NCBI GenBank assembly: GCA_022769545.1 | Contig: JALEJS010000038.1 | Span: forward strand, 1-64,000 | Direction: 5' to 3' | DNA length: 64,000 nt | From: Blautia sp. | GTDB taxonomy: Bacteria; Bacillota; Clostridia; Lachnospirales; Lachnospiraceae | Position numbers and translations under genes: made by a program | The notes under the pieces: generated by a model | The model's database searches: none | Seen by the model: only the letters and a program-made list of their open reading frames with translations | What the model was told of the DNA's origin: nothing | In this document: in pieces, positions 1 to 10,413 of the stretch | Position numbering within the stretch: the stretch's first letter is position 1 | Layout of the letters: each line of letters opens with the position of its first letter

Positions 1-19
1 GTTCTAATGTGTATTTCAT
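1..19 (-). CDS. Start of a minus-strand gene, truncated by the window edge
   Basis: Reading the minus strand, an AGGAGG ribosome binding site sits about 6 bases before an ATG at 19, giving M-K-Y-T-L-E before the window ends. Upstream (100-135) the minus strand reads GGACACGGAGGGGTCAATTT and then TAGACAC, which resembles insertion-sequence ends. The gene could therefore be a transposase, but six residues cannot identify it. The strong ribosome binding site is the main support for a real start. Confidence 0.35.
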
Positions 20-188
20 GGCAAACCTCCTGTGGAACTGGGAATCAATCATGACTAAATATGAGAGTTCACTGTTTAGATTATAACTCATATGTGTCTA
101 AAAATTGACCCCTCCGTGTCCAAAATTAGTTTACCACTTCACTGAAAAAATTCCGTTGACCCTATTTTGACCTTGTAAATTTAAAAAT

Positions 189-287
189 GAGAAGGTTGAA
201 GTTGCAAAAGAAGAAGTCATCGATTATGTCAGACGGGAAATACAGGAGGCGATCAGAGAAACGGTTCAGGAAGAGGCGTTGTTATAA
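189..287 (+). pseudogene. Short helical coding remnant ending at TAA
   Basis: The frame reads EKVEVAKEEVIDYVRREIQ and continues AIRETVQEEALL before a stop. This strongly amphipathic, charged composition looks like the C-terminal tail of a real protein rather than random translation. No start codon or upstream domain remains, and IS-like sequence lies just before it. It ends about 60 bases before the prfH remnant, so it may be the tail of that gene's former operon partner. Function is not recognised. Confidence 0.3.
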
Positions 288-345
288 TCCGTTAATAATT
301 ATAAAGCAGGAAGCAACCGATCATGAAAAGAGGAGGCGTGAAGCA

Positions 346-460
346 ATGGTTTTACGGATCAGTTCCGGACAGGGGCCGAAAGAATGTGAGCCGGCTGTGG
401 GAAAACATACAGTGGGTGTGTAAAATTCCTTTCCAAACGTAGTTAAAAAGAAAAAACGGA
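346..460 (+). pseudogene. prfH: Remnant of prfH-type peptide chain release factor-like gene
   Basis: An ATG at 346 with a GAGGAGG site upstream begins MVLRISSGQGPKECEPAV, which matches the N-terminus typical of PrfH (M-x-L-x-[LI]-SS-x-QGP-x-EC-x-x-AV). After a frame change the next bases encode WENIQWVCKIPF, a stop, then LKRKN, matching the later PrfH stretch of the type IQWICPSPYRP...RKNW. The region between the two segments (about 40 residues in the family) is deleted and the GGQ peptidyl-hydrolysis domain is absent. PrfH is normally associated with the RNA ligase RtcB and rescue of damaged ribosomes; no intact rtcB is in the window. Identification is by recalled family motifs. Confidence 0.6.
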
Positions 461-541
461 TAAGAAGTTATGAAATATTTATGAGGAAATCAATTGACTA
501 AAAAAGTCAAAACACGTTGAATAACGATTGTTAGTCCTGGC

Positions 542-571
542 TTGAATTTCTATTGGAAGGGATGATATAAT
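542..571 (+). promoter_or_regulatory. Predicted sigma-A promoter upstream of the first sensor kinase
   Basis: TTGAAT (542-547) and TATAAT (566-571) are separated by 18 bases. The kinase start codon lies about 190 bases downstream, so the 5' leader would be long. That leader holds no obvious terminator or recognised riboswitch. Confidence 0.5.
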
Positions 572-761
572 ATAATATGAAATGACATATTTTTTGCATA
601 TATGGTACTGAATGCGCAGTCACATACAATGTAACCAATACCCTGCAGAGCGTTTGAGCGATTGTGAATATCAACTGATCTATGGGAAGGAATATGGTAT
701 TTGTTCGTATAATGGGATGACGCATTGTGTTGAAGCCTGATCATAGAAGGGATTATAGGAA

Positions 762-3700
762 ATGAAAAATAGTAAGTGCGATATTCGGCAGATGAAAACA
801 AAAATTACAGTAAGGGTTCTCTGTTTTTTCCTTATTTTGCTGTCATTCTGTCCGATTACAGCAATGGCGGCTGAGACGGAGCAAAAGACTGTTCGGGTGG
901 GCTTCTATCCCTGTCCGTTCAACATCAAGGATGAAAACGGGCATTTGAGCGGCTATGCCTATGATTACCAGCAGGATCTTGCGGCTTACACTGGCTGGAA
1001 GTACGAATATGTGGAAGCCTCCTGGCCGGAACTGATGCAAATGCTTAAGGATGGAGAAATCGATCTGATGAGCGATGTATCCTATACCCAAGAACGAGAA
1101 ACAGAAATGATGTTCTCCTCTTATCCAATGGGAACGGAGAGCTAGTATTTGTATGTCAGTAACAGGGACACCGGCATCGACCAGATGGATTATTCCACTT
1201 TGGAAGGAAAACGGATCGGTGTCAATTCGGGAAGCGTGCAGGCTGGCCTGTTCCAAGAATGGGCGCAGAAGCACGGAGTCAAGGTGAACACCATTCCCTG
1301 CAACGGCGATGATGCCATGGTGGAAATGCTGGAAAACGGTGAGCTTGACGCGGTAGTCGCTGTAGATTCCTATGCCTATGAGAATACGGTTCCCATGGTT
1401 CAGGTTGGCAGTTCTGACTTCTATTTTGCAATCAATTCTGCCCGCCCGGATCTGAAAGATGAACTGGATGAAGCCATGCATTTGCTGCTGAGTGCGAACA
1501 GATATTATAATGAAGGATTGTATCAGAAATATCTGAACAACAATGCCAGTAAAAGCCTTCCTTTGGAGGATTTAAGCTGGGTACAGGAACACGGAAAGAT
1601 AAAAGTCGGCTATCTGGATAATTATCTGGCCTATTGCGACAAAGACGATACCACCGGGGAACTGACCGGTGCTCTACATGATTTCCTCAGCATAGCGCAA
1701 AGCTGCCTGTACAATGCCACGCTGAAATTTGAACCCATCGCATTCTCCAATGCAGTCGAGATGAGAGCCGCACTTCAGGCGGGAGATGTAGACTGTATTT
1801 TCCCAGCCTATTTTGACCGGTATTCTGCGGAACAGTCAAAGATGTATGTGACCAAAAGCGTTGCCGGAACCAGCATGATCGCGTTGGTTAACAGCGGCGG
1901 ATTCAATGAGAACAATGAGAATGTTGTTGCGATTCTTGACAGCAGTACGGAAACGCATTTGTATGTAGAAAACAATTATCCTTCCTGGATGGTGGTCGAT
2001 GCCGCTTCTGAACAGGACTGTATCGATATGGTTCGCAAGGGTGAGGCTGACTGCACCGTATTCAGCGCAAACCGGGTGGATCATATCATCCAGACTAACC
2101 ATTACGATGGTCTGCTGTGCGTCACCCTGTCCTGCAATACCTCCGTATCCTTTGCTGTGCAGCGGGAAAATGTACACCTTCTGCATATTCTGGATCAGGT
2201 GATCGACGCGCTCCCTGATTCCGCCGTCAACGGAGCCCTTACCTATTATGCCACCGCACCCAAAAACACAACTTTTGCAGATTTTGTAAAGGATAACGTT
2301 TTTGCCGTTCTGGCTGTTGTATTTGTGCTGGCGGCTATATTCGTGATTATCGGCGTTGTGTATGTCCGTAATACTCGTAAAGCATCCAAAAAGGTCGGAG
2401 AAGCACTTGCAGTAGCAGAGAAGGCGAATGAGACCTTGCGTGATGAAATGGACATCGCAGGTACGCTCAGCAGAGATTTGCCCGATGTTGTATTGATTGA
2501 TCTTGTTAATGATACCGCTGTGACAATTAAGCGTCAGGGATGTATCATTCCAAAAGACCAACGTGTAATACGGCGCTCTTATCATGATACCTGGGACTAC
2601 TATATTTCAAAATATGTTCTGGAGGAGGACAGAGCTGCTCTATATGCAGCTGTTTCAATCGAGAAAGTGAAGGGTGCCCTTGAGAAAAGCGATGCATATT
2701 CCTGCAGTTATCGTGTGATTGCCGATGAAACGGGTGTGCACTATTATCAGGCTTCTTTTATTCGTTTATATTCTGGTCATAGTACGGAAAGCCAGATCAT
2801 CCTGGGCTTCCGTTGTGTTGACGAGATTGTTGAGGAACAGCATAAAAACAGAGCGATTCAGGAAGAGCAGCTCCGTATTATCGACGCACTGAGCAAAGAG
2901 TACAGCAGCCTGTTCAAGATTGATGCTCAGACTGGAAAAATGAGCCTTTATCGTACCGACGGAATTGGAATTGATCCGGCACTTCTTGAGAAACTACTTA
3001 CAACCGGAGGCTACGAGGAGGTTATATCCAAATATATAGACTCATTTGTTGTTCCGGAGGACCGAGACCGACTCAGGAAGTCCACGGGGCTTTCCGTCCT
3101 GATTGAAAAAGTTCCAGAGGTGGGCTTATACAAGCTTGGGTACAGAAGAATCATGAACGGTGTAATTTCCTACTTTGAAATGAACACAGTAAAAATTGTG
3201 GACGAAAACGGAGTGGTTACTTTCATTCTGGGCATGCGTGATGTGGACAAGGAAACACGGCGTCAGCTAAAGCAGACCAGAGAGATGGAAATACAGCGAG
3301 AAATCATCGAAGGTCTTGGAACAGAATATTATTCTGTCCTTCTTGTCAATCCAAATGCCGATACGGTTAAGGTTTATCGTGCTGAGGAAGAGGATGGACG
3401 GGCAATAGCACAATATATTAGTAAACAGGACAACTGTTGGTCGAAGGTAATAGCAGGGTATTCTGAAGAACTGGTATCGGAAGCCAGCCGTGGTGAGTTT
3501 CTTGAAAAATTGTCTTTGAAACATATACAGGAAGACGGCGAAGACTATTCTTTTACATATGAAAAACTGATTGGTCACGGAATCATTTACCTTCAGGCTA
3601 GAGTGTCTTTCGTCCATGAGAAGGATGGCGGTCTGGTGGCTGTGGTCGGAACGCGGAATGTGGACGACTTGATTAAGAAGGAACGTCAGCAGGAAATGGC

Positions 3701-5282
3701 GCTGCAGTCTGCATTTGATGCCGCGGAAACCGCCAACAGAGCAAAGACGGACTTCCTTTCCAACATGTCTCATGATATCCGCACTCCGATGAACGGAATC
3801 ATAGGCATGACCGCGATTGCTTCAGCACATATTGATGATAAAGAACGCGTACAGGATTGTCTGAAGAAGATTACCCATGCAAGCAAGCACCTCCTCAGTC
3901 TGATCAATGAGGTTCTGGACATGAGCAAAATTGAATCGGGCAAAGTTGATTTGGTGGAGGAAGAGTTCAATCTTTCGGATCTGATCGATAATCTGCTTAC
4001 CATGACCAACTCCCAGATTGCGGAACATCATCATGAGCTTTCTGTGAATATCTCCGGCGTGACTCATGAGGCGGTAGTGGGAGACAGCCTTCGCATTCAG
4101 AAGGTATTTACAAACCTTATGGGCAACGCGGTGAAGTACACACCGGATGGTGGGAAGATCAAGCTGTCCATTACGGAAAAACCATGCAATCAGGCACGTG
4201 TAGGATGCTATGAGGTTATCTTCGAAGATAACGGTATCGGCATGAGCGAAGAATTCCAGGATTGCATTTTTGAGCCATTTGCAAGAGCGGGTGATGACAG
4301 TCATGTCAACAAGGTTCAGGGTACCGGACTTGGAATGACGATCAGCCGGAATATTGTCCGTATGATGGGCGGCGATATTAAGGTGGAAAGCAAGCTGGGA
4401 GTAGGGTCTCGTTTTATCGTCACCATGTATCTGAAGTTTCAGGAAACAGAAGTGGTTCAGTATGAAAAATTTGTTGATTTGGATGTGTTGGTTGCGGATG
4501 ATGATGCACTCAGTCTGGAGTCCTGCTGCGGAATGCTGAACGATCTCGGAATGAAAGCAGAAGGGGTTTCCACGGGCATGGAGGCTGTGGAGCAGGTGGT
4601 GCTTCACCATCAGCAGAGGCGGGACTACTTCGCCTGCATCATTGACTGGAGAATGCCGGATATGGATGGCATCGCCACCACCCGTGCAATCCGAAAAACA
4701 GTAGGAAAGGACGTGCCGATCATCATCATTTCCGCTTACGACTGGTCAGATATTGAGCAGGAAGCCCGCACGGCCGGTGCCGATGCATTTATCAGTAAAC
4801 CGTTGTTCCGCTCCAGACTTGTAAAAACATTCAGTTCCCTTGTGGGTGGTGATGATTTTGAAGAGCAGGAGACTCCTTTTGTCGCTTTGGAAGCGATAGA
4901 TCTTAAGGGAAGCCGTGCTCTCCTTGTAGAAGACAATGAGCTAAACGCTGAGATAGCCACGGAAATTCTGGAAATGACAGGATTAGCTGTAGAGCATGTG
5001 GGGGATGGCGTGGAAGCTGTTGATAAAATGGCAGAGTGTGAAGATGGATACTACGACATGATTTTTATGGATATCCAGATGCCGAGGATGAACGGCTATG
5101 ATGCTGCAAGAGCAATTCGGACCATGGACCGCAATTACTGTAGGCAGGTTCCGATCATTGCTATGACGGCAAATGCATTTGCCGAAGATGTTCATGCAGC
5201 TAAGACGGCAGGGATGAATGAGCATATTGCCAAACCGCTTGATCTGAATACACTTGCAAAAATACTGAGTAAGTGGATTTAA
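762..5282 (+). CDS. BvgS-like hybrid sensor histidine kinase interrupted by an in-frame TAG (codon 128)
   Basis: One continuous frame of 1506 codons is broken only by TAG at 1143-1145. Order: signal peptide (about 17-37), first periplasmic solute-binding (SBP_bac_3) domain (43-255) containing the stop, second SBP domain (from about 276), one TM segment (513-535), three PAS-like regions (about 573-690, 706-826, 846-963), HisKA with His1004 in NMSHDIRTPMNG, an ATPase domain with DNGIGM and GTGLGM motifs, and two receiver domains with phospho-acceptors Asp1295 (DWRMPDMDG) and Asp1437 (MDIQMPRMNG). No HPt domain follows. In the paralogue at 5361 the TAG position aligns near a Phe in YPQGKDTFLLY, so TAG probably arose from a Tyr codon. 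Without readthrough this is a pseudogene; internal TTG 1149 or ATG 1185 lack a good ribosome binding site. Ligand unknown, perhaps an amino acid. Confidence 0.75.
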
Positions 5283-5360
5283 AAGTCTCGTTTGCGTGAT
5301 AAATAGCGAATTTCAGACAAACATATCATCCCAATACAGACAAGAGAGGAAAAATTTGAC

Positions 5361-8132
5361 ATGGGGACGAAAATTCGATCATTAAAAAGGGCAACGGCTT
5401 GCATTCTAAGCCTGCTGATTGTGCTGATAACGATTTGCCCAGTGACAGTTTTGGCTGCGGAACCGGAGCAGAAAACTGTTCGGGTAGGCTATGTCAATGC
5501 AGCGACTTATGAAGAAGGCGGAGAGGGAGAGTATAAACGAGGCTCTGGCTATGAGTATCTCCAGAAGATATCTTATTATACTGGCTGGAAGTACGAGTAT
5601 GTCTACGGCTCTTTCAAGGAATGCTACGAGAAGCTGGTCAGCGGCGAGATTGATCTGTTCGGTAATGTATCTTATACACCGGAGCGAGCGGAATTGTTTG
5701 ATTTCTCCTCCTACCCACAGGGAAAAGATACTTTCCTGCTGTATACGACGAGGGAACATACGGAACTGACTGGCGGAGATATTCGCCAGCTGGGTGGCTG
5801 CAAAATCGGAGTGACAGATGGCAGTTTTCAGGAAGGTGTGCTAATGGAGTGGCTGGAGAACAACCATATACAGGCTATAATTCTGAAGTTTGACGGCTAT
5901 GAAACACTGATGGCTTCTCTGGATGCCGGGGAACTGGACGCCATCGCTACCCCCGACCTTTCGACGAGCTATGATTATCTGCCTATTATCAGTATCGGTT
6001 TTAGTGATTATTACTTTGCAGTTTCCAAGGATCGCCCTGATCTACTGACAGAATTAAACGAGGCACTATATGAAATCCAGAATTCGGAACTGGACTACAA
6101 CAATCAGCTGGTCAGTCGGTATCATAACGAGTTGTCCAATGGTTTGTTGCTCAGTGAAAGGGAACGTACCTGGCTTGAAGAGCACGATAACACCATTCGG
6201 TTGGGTTATTTGAAAGATAACCTGCCTTATTCTGATCAGGATGGGAATTGTGAGTTGATTGGAATTATGGATACCGTTGTTGATACACTGGAGAAAGAGT
6301 TTGGAATTACGATTGAGTCAACCTGCTTCGCCACAATCAGTGCGATTGAACAGGCACTCAGGGATGATGATATTGATATTTGCGGCCCTGTTTACAGCGA
6401 TTTTTATCTGGCAGAACAGCGAGATTATGTTTTGACCAATGCCATGGTTTCCACAACTCCTGTGGTCATATATAAAGGGGACAATCCTGACAGCTGCCTG
6501 GATTTGATTGCAGTATCGGATACCAGTTTGTTCACCGCGGACGTGGTCAATGTTCTCTTTCCGGAGGCACAGACCGTTTCCTTTGGTAGTATCGAGGAAT
6601 GCCTGGATGCTGTTGAGTCCGGAAAGGCAGGCAGCACACTGGGTACCTCCTCCCGGCTGAACCTCCTGCTGGCTTTTCAAAACGCGGGTGAGCTTCAGTT
6701 TTCTGAGATCGCAAAGAAGGCTGAGGTCTGTATGGCAACCACCAAGGTCAATCGTGCAGTGGCTTCTATTTGCAGCAAGGGTATTTCCCTGTCATCGGAT
6801 GTCCTGAATGGCACTGTTCTGATGCAGAACGCTTATGCGGAGCACGAAATGACAGCAAAAGAATTTGTGGAAAGTCACATGACCGAAGTGTTTGCTATCG
6901 TCCTGCTGGTGGTTTCGCTCCTCGTTTTCCTGCTCTATCGTGCGCACATCAGTAAAAAGCGGCTTGCCGCTGCTCTGACAGAGGCACACAGCGCAAGTGT
7001 TGCAAAGACCACTTTCCTGAACAATATGTCACACGATATTCGAACACCTATGAACGCTATCATTGGTTTTACCAATATTGCGCTTAAACAACAGCCGGGG
7101 CCGCAAGTACAGAGCTGCCTTGAAAAAATCGGTGAGAGTTCCGAACACCTGCTGACCCTCATCAATGATGTGCTGGATATCAGTCGTATTGAAAGCGGAA
7201 AAACCAAGTATGAGCCTATTCCTACGGACATCACCGCTGTTACAGATGTGGTGCTGGATATTACAAACGGATTCCTGATCAATCGCGATCTGAAATTTAC
7301 TGTCAACAGAGCAAAATTGGAAAAACCTTATGTGCTGGCTGATGCGGTGCGAATCCGAGAGGTTCTGGTGAATATCCTGAGTAACGCCGTTAAATATACT
7401 GCTGATGGTGGCAGCATCAAATTTGAGACGGAGTATCGCTTCGGAGTGGATGACCGGCATATTGTTGTGCGTTATCGCGTTACAGATACTGGCGTAGGAA
7501 TGAGCGAGGAATTCGTGAAACACGTTTTTGATGAATTCGTCCAAGAAAATAATGATGCAAGAACCCAGTACAAGGGCACTGGTCTGGGAATGGCTATTAC
7601 AAAGCGATATGTGGAAATGATGGGCGGTACCATTGCGGTTGAGAGTAAAAAAGGAGTCGGTTCTGCATTCACTGTGGAACTTCCTATGGAACTGACTGAT
7701 GCGAAAAATGTCGAGAAACTTGAGATACCGAATCTTCATACAAATCTAACGGGCGTAAAGGTTCTCCTGGCAGAAGATAACGAGTTGAATGCTGAGATCG
7801 CACAGGTTCAGTTGGAGGAATACGGTATGGAAGTGACCCTGGCTGCGGACGGAGAACAAGTGGTAAGGACTTTCACAGACAGCCCGGCAGGTACTTTCGA
7901 TGTGATTCTCATGGACATTATGATGCCGAAGAAAAATGGCTATGAAGCTACGAGAGCGATCCGCAATCTCAGTAATCGACCGGATGGTCGTTCAATTCCG
8001 ATTATTGCCATGACTGCGAATGCATTTGCTGAGGATGTACAGGCTTCTCTGGACGCTGGGATGAATGGGCATTTGTCAAAGCCGATTATGATGGATGAGG
8101 TGATCAAGACCATTGCACGGAATCTGGATTGA
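5361..8132 (+). CDS. BvgS-like hybrid sensor histidine kinase with tandem SBP domains
   Basis: This 923-residue protein is a paralogue of the preceding kinase. It has a signal peptide (about 10-33, ending VLAA), two solute-binding domains (first from KTVRVGYVNAAT, second from NTIRLGYLKDNLPY), a TM segment near 508-530, then HisKA directly with no PAS region, His558 in NMSHDIRTPMNA, an ATPase domain with DTGVGM and GTGLGM, and one receiver domain with Asp852 (LMDIMMPKKNG). The ATG follows GAGAGGAAAAATTTGAC, 78 bases after the first kinase, so co-transcription is plausible. With no output domain, the signal must pass by phosphorelay to an HPt or response regulator not seen here. The ligand cannot be deduced. 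Confidence 0.85.
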   Translation: MGTKIRSLKRATACILSLLIVLITICPVTVLAAEPEQKTVRVGYVNAATYEEGGEGEYKRGSGYEYLQKISYYTGWKYEYVYGSFKECYEKLVSGEIDLFGNVSYTPERAELFDFSSYPQGKDTFLLYTTREHTELTGGDIRQLGGCKIGVTDGSFQEGVLMEWLENNHIQAIILKFDGYETLMASLDAGELDAIATPDLSTSYDYLPIISIGFSDYYFAVSKDRPDLLTELNEALYEIQNSELDYNNQLVSRYHNELSNGLLLSERERTWLEEHDNTIRLGYLKDNLPYSDQDGNCELIGIMDTVVDTLEKEFGITIESTCFATISAIEQALRDDDIDICGPVYSDFYLAEQRDYVLTNAMVSTTPVVIYKGDNPDSCLDLIAVSDTSLFTADVVNVLFPEAQTVSFGSIEECLDAVESGKAGSTLGTSSRLNLLLAFQNAGELQFSEIAKKAEVCMATTKVNRAVASICSKGISLSSDVLNGTVLMQNAYAEHEMTAKEFVESHMTEVFAIVLLVVSLLVFLLYRAHISKKRLAAALTEAHSASVAKTTFLNNMSHDIRTPMNAIIGFTNIALKQQPGPQVQSCLEKIGESSEHLLTLINDVLDISRIESGKTKYEPIPTDITAVTDVVLDITNGFLINRDLKFTVNRAKLEKPYVLADAVRIREVLVNILSNAVKYTADGGSIKFETEYRFGVDDRHIVVRYRVTDTGVGMSEEFVKHVFDEFVQENNDARTQYKGTGLGMAITKRYVEMMGGTIAVESKKGVGSAFTVELPMELTDAKNVEKLEIPNLHTNLTGVKVLLAEDNELNAEIAQVQLEEYGMEVTLAADGEQVVRTFTDSPAGTFDVILMDIMMPKKNGYEATRAIRNLSNRPDGRSIPIIAMTANAFAEDVQASLDAGMNGHLSKPIMMDEVIKTIARNLD

Positions 8133-8186
8133 GAAACACACGAAAAGTATCAAAGGAGAACACGACATAAATAAGAAGTATCCGCT

Positions 8187-8291
8187 TCCGGACCGGGAGA
8201 TTATGATCTGGTTCTCATGGATATTCAGATGCCGGATATGGATGGTTATGAAGCTGCCAGACGTATTCGGCAGATGGACAATTCGGAACTG
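8187..8291 (+). pseudogene. Receiver-domain remnant of a third response regulator or hybrid kinase
   Basis: The frame reads [20 protein letters not shown] followed by [15 protein letters not shown], an unmistakable receiver core around the phospho-acceptor Asp. Residues before and after lose similarity and no complete domain can be built. It lies 55 bases after the second kinase and is closer to the generic DYDxxLMDIQMP form than to that gene's own receiver. It is probably debris from a recombination or deletion among tandem kinase paralogues. Confidence 0.65.
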
Positions 8292-8401
8292 TCGTTTTTC
8301 ATTCTTTATTCGTTTGGAAGGATGTCTGTAGTGTTTTTGGCGGGGAACTGTGGTAAGATAATTTCATCGATTTACTGGCAGAACAGGGGGAGAAAACAGT
8401 G

Positions 8402-9115
8402 ATGTTTCAGGGAAAAACAGCAGTGATAACAGGAGGCAGCCACGGCATCGGGAAGGCGGCTGCCGAAGCCTTCCGAAAAGAAGGCGCGCGGGTTTGTGTC
8501 ATTGACACAGCACCGGACAGCGATTTTACCGGTGATATTGGCCGGAAGGATACGCTTGAAGCATTTGCAGCTTTTGTGATAGAAAAGTATGGGCAGGTAG
8601 ACTACCTTATTCATAATGTGCCGCCTGTAATGAAAGGAATCAATGACTGTTCCTATGAGGATTTTCAGCAGGCTCTTTCGGTGGGAGTGACAGCTCCGTT
8701 TTATCTGACAAAGCTTTTTTTGCCTTATCTGGGAGAAGGTGCATCCATTGTTATGATTTCTTCGTCCAGAGACAGGATGAGTCAGCCTCAGACAGAGAGT
8801 TATACCGCAGCCAAGGGTGGAATTGCAGCTCTCACCCATGGACTGGCAGTCAGCCTGGCGGGACGTGCCAGGGTAAATTCTATTTCGCCGGGATGGATTG
8901 ATACAGAACACAGAATTTACGACGGACCGGATGCGTGGCAGCAGCCGTCAAAAAGAGTGGGGAATCCTATGGATATCGCCAATATGATATTGTATCTGTG
9001 TTCGGATAAGGCGGGCTTTATCACGGGTGAGAATATCTGCATAGACGGCGGAATGACAAAGCAGATGATTTATCATGGAGATTTTGGCTGGGAATTGGGG
9101 CTGATTCCCAAATAG
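8402..9115 (+). CDS. SDR-family oxidoreductase
   Basis: A 237-residue classical short-chain dehydrogenase. The N-terminal Rossmann motif is TGGSHGIG. The catalytic set is SSS near 120 and YTAAKGG (Tyr and Lys), and the C-terminal part has the SPGWIDT and ITGENICIDGGMT signatures. The usual NNAG motif is replaced by IHNVPP, so it is a divergent member. ATG 8402 was preferred over GTG 8399 because of the GGGGGAGAAAACAGTG spacing. Substrate is unknown. The gene follows the receiver remnant and converges with ldhA, so it is probably monocistronic. Confidence 0.85.
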   Translation: MFQGKTAVITGGSHGIGKAAAEAFRKEGARVCVIDTAPDSDFTGDIGRKDTLEAFAAFVIEKYGQVDYLIHNVPPVMKGINDCSYEDFQQALSVGVTAPFYLTKLFLPYLGEGASIVMISSSRDRMSQPQTESYTAAKGGIAALTHGLAVSLAGRARVNSISPGWIDTEHRIYDGPDAWQQPSKRVGNPMDIANMILYLCSDKAGFITGENICIDGGMTKQMIYHGDFGWELGLIPK

Positions 9116-9183
9116 ACAGTATCATCAAACTTTGTCTCCGAAATCAGCCCTGTCCGGGAAAAACGGTACCAATCGGACGCTGA

Positions 9184-10170
9184 TCAGTTCAGTTCTGTAC
9201 CGGAAGCTACATTATCCAGATATGCCTGTGCATTGTCGAGCGTTGTGCGGCTGATTGCTGCCAACGCTTCTTCTGTAAAAAAGCCCTGATGAGAAGTAAC
9301 AATTACATTCGGGAAAGACAGAAGCCTTGCAGTGGTGGAACTCATCATGATATCGTCCTCGTGATTTTCGAATACATTTGCAGTTTCTTCCTCGTATACA
9401 TCCAGACCGACACCTGCAAATTTGCGCTCGCGAATACCTGTGATCAAATCGTCTGTTTTTACAAGACCGCCCCTGGAGGTATTGATCAGGATCACGCCGT
9501 CTTTCATTTTGGAGATGGTTTCCAGGTTGATCATATGGTAGGTACTGTCCATGAGCGGGCAATGCAGGGAAATCAGGTCGCTTTGTGCAAACAGTTCATC
9601 CAGCTCCACATAGGTTACGAAAGGAAGATCCGGATTATGATAAGTGTCGTAGGCAATGACATTCATTCCAAAGCCATCGCAGATCCGTGCCATAGCAGCA
9701 CCGATTTTTCCGGTACCGATGATTCCGGCTGTCTTTTTATAAAAATTGAAGCCTGACAGTCCCTGAAGGCTGAAATTGTTTTCCCGGACACGGATATATG
9801 CTTTATGAATGTGGCGGTTCACGGCCATAGCAAGCGTGATGGCATGCTCTGCTACTGCCTCGGGAGAGTAACCCGGAACACGCATGACTTTAATGCCATA
9901 GCGGGTGGCTGCTTCCAGGTCGACATTGTTAAAGCCGGCGCAGCGCATCAGGACCAGTTTGACTCCGCGCCCAGCCAGAACCTCTAACACAGGTGCACTG
10001 ACATCGGCACTGACAAAAGCACAGATTGCTTCACTGTCGGTAACGTAGCCGGCAGTTTTAACGGACAGTTCTGTTTCCCAGTATTCCAGTTCCAGTGCAG
10101 GATATTGCTGTTTGATGTGGTTAAAAGATTCTTTATCATAATTTTTTGCTGCAAAAAATGTAATACGCAT
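9184..10170 (-). CDS. ldhA: D-2-hydroxyacid dehydrogenase, probably D-lactate dehydrogenase
   Basis: The 328-residue protein has the D-isomer 2-hydroxyacid dehydrogenase layout: an N-terminal catalytic lobe starting MRITFFAAKNYD, MRCAGFNNVDL near 95-105, an NAD-binding GTGKIG motif near 150, NTSRGGLV with the substrate Arg near 230, and HQGFFTEEAL with the catalytic His near 295. This pattern fits fermentative LdhA (pyruvate to D-lactate with NADH) rather than phosphoglycerate dehydrogenase. AGGAGG-type sequence precedes the ATG. A TTGACA/TATTTA promoter lies about 65 bases upstream. A role in redox balance is inferred from the family. Confidence 0.88.
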   Translation of the reverse strand: MRITFFAAKNYDKESFNHIKQQYPALELEYWETELSVKTAGYVTDSEAICAFVSADVSAPVLEVLAGRGVKLVLMRCAGFNNVDLEAATRYGIKVMRVPGYSPEAVAEHAITLAMAVNRHIHKAYIRVRENNFSLQGLSGFNFYKKTAGIIGTGKIGAAMARICDGFGMNVIAYDTYHNPDLPFVTYVELDELFAQSDLISLHCPLMDSTYHMINLETISKMKDGVILINTSRGGLVKTDDLITGIRERKFAGVGLDVYEEETANVFENHEDDIMMSSTTARLLSFPNVIVTSHQGFFTEEALAAISRTTLDNAQAYLDNVASGTELN

Positions 10171-10232
10171 AATACAGACCTCCTTTAGTGTTCTGGTTAA
10201 TCATATGGATTGTTAAAAAAATAACTATAATA

Positions 10233-10261
10233 TAAATAGCATGAGGGCGATGCTTTGTCAA
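10233..10261 (-). promoter_or_regulatory. Predicted promoter of ldhA
   Basis: On the minus strand TTGACA (10261-10256) is followed after 17 bases by TATTTA (10238-10233), in the divergent gap between ldhA and the asparaginase gene. No convincing operator (for example a Rex box) was recognised. Confidence 0.6.
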
Positions 10262-10413
10262 GTGAGAATGATAAATAATTAACAAACTTTTTTAAAAATA
10301 AAAAGCGAACAATAAATAGGCCTGTGGTGGCAAAGAATGAAAAGTTATGTTAATATGAAATCAGTGGTTGACAAAAATGCAATGAAATGAATAGAAGTAA
10401 TGGAGGTTCAGGT

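Noticed and set aside
187-423. A 78-residue protein spanning 187-423
   Set aside because: It joins an off-frame reading of the helical remnant to the prfH start. The ribosome binding site supports ATG 346, and motifs only match after that point.
10210-10285. Rex operator in the ldhA/ansA gap
   Set aside because: TTGTTAA (10210-10216) and TTAACAA (10279-10285) are present but about 60 bases apart, not the 4-base spacing of a Rex box.
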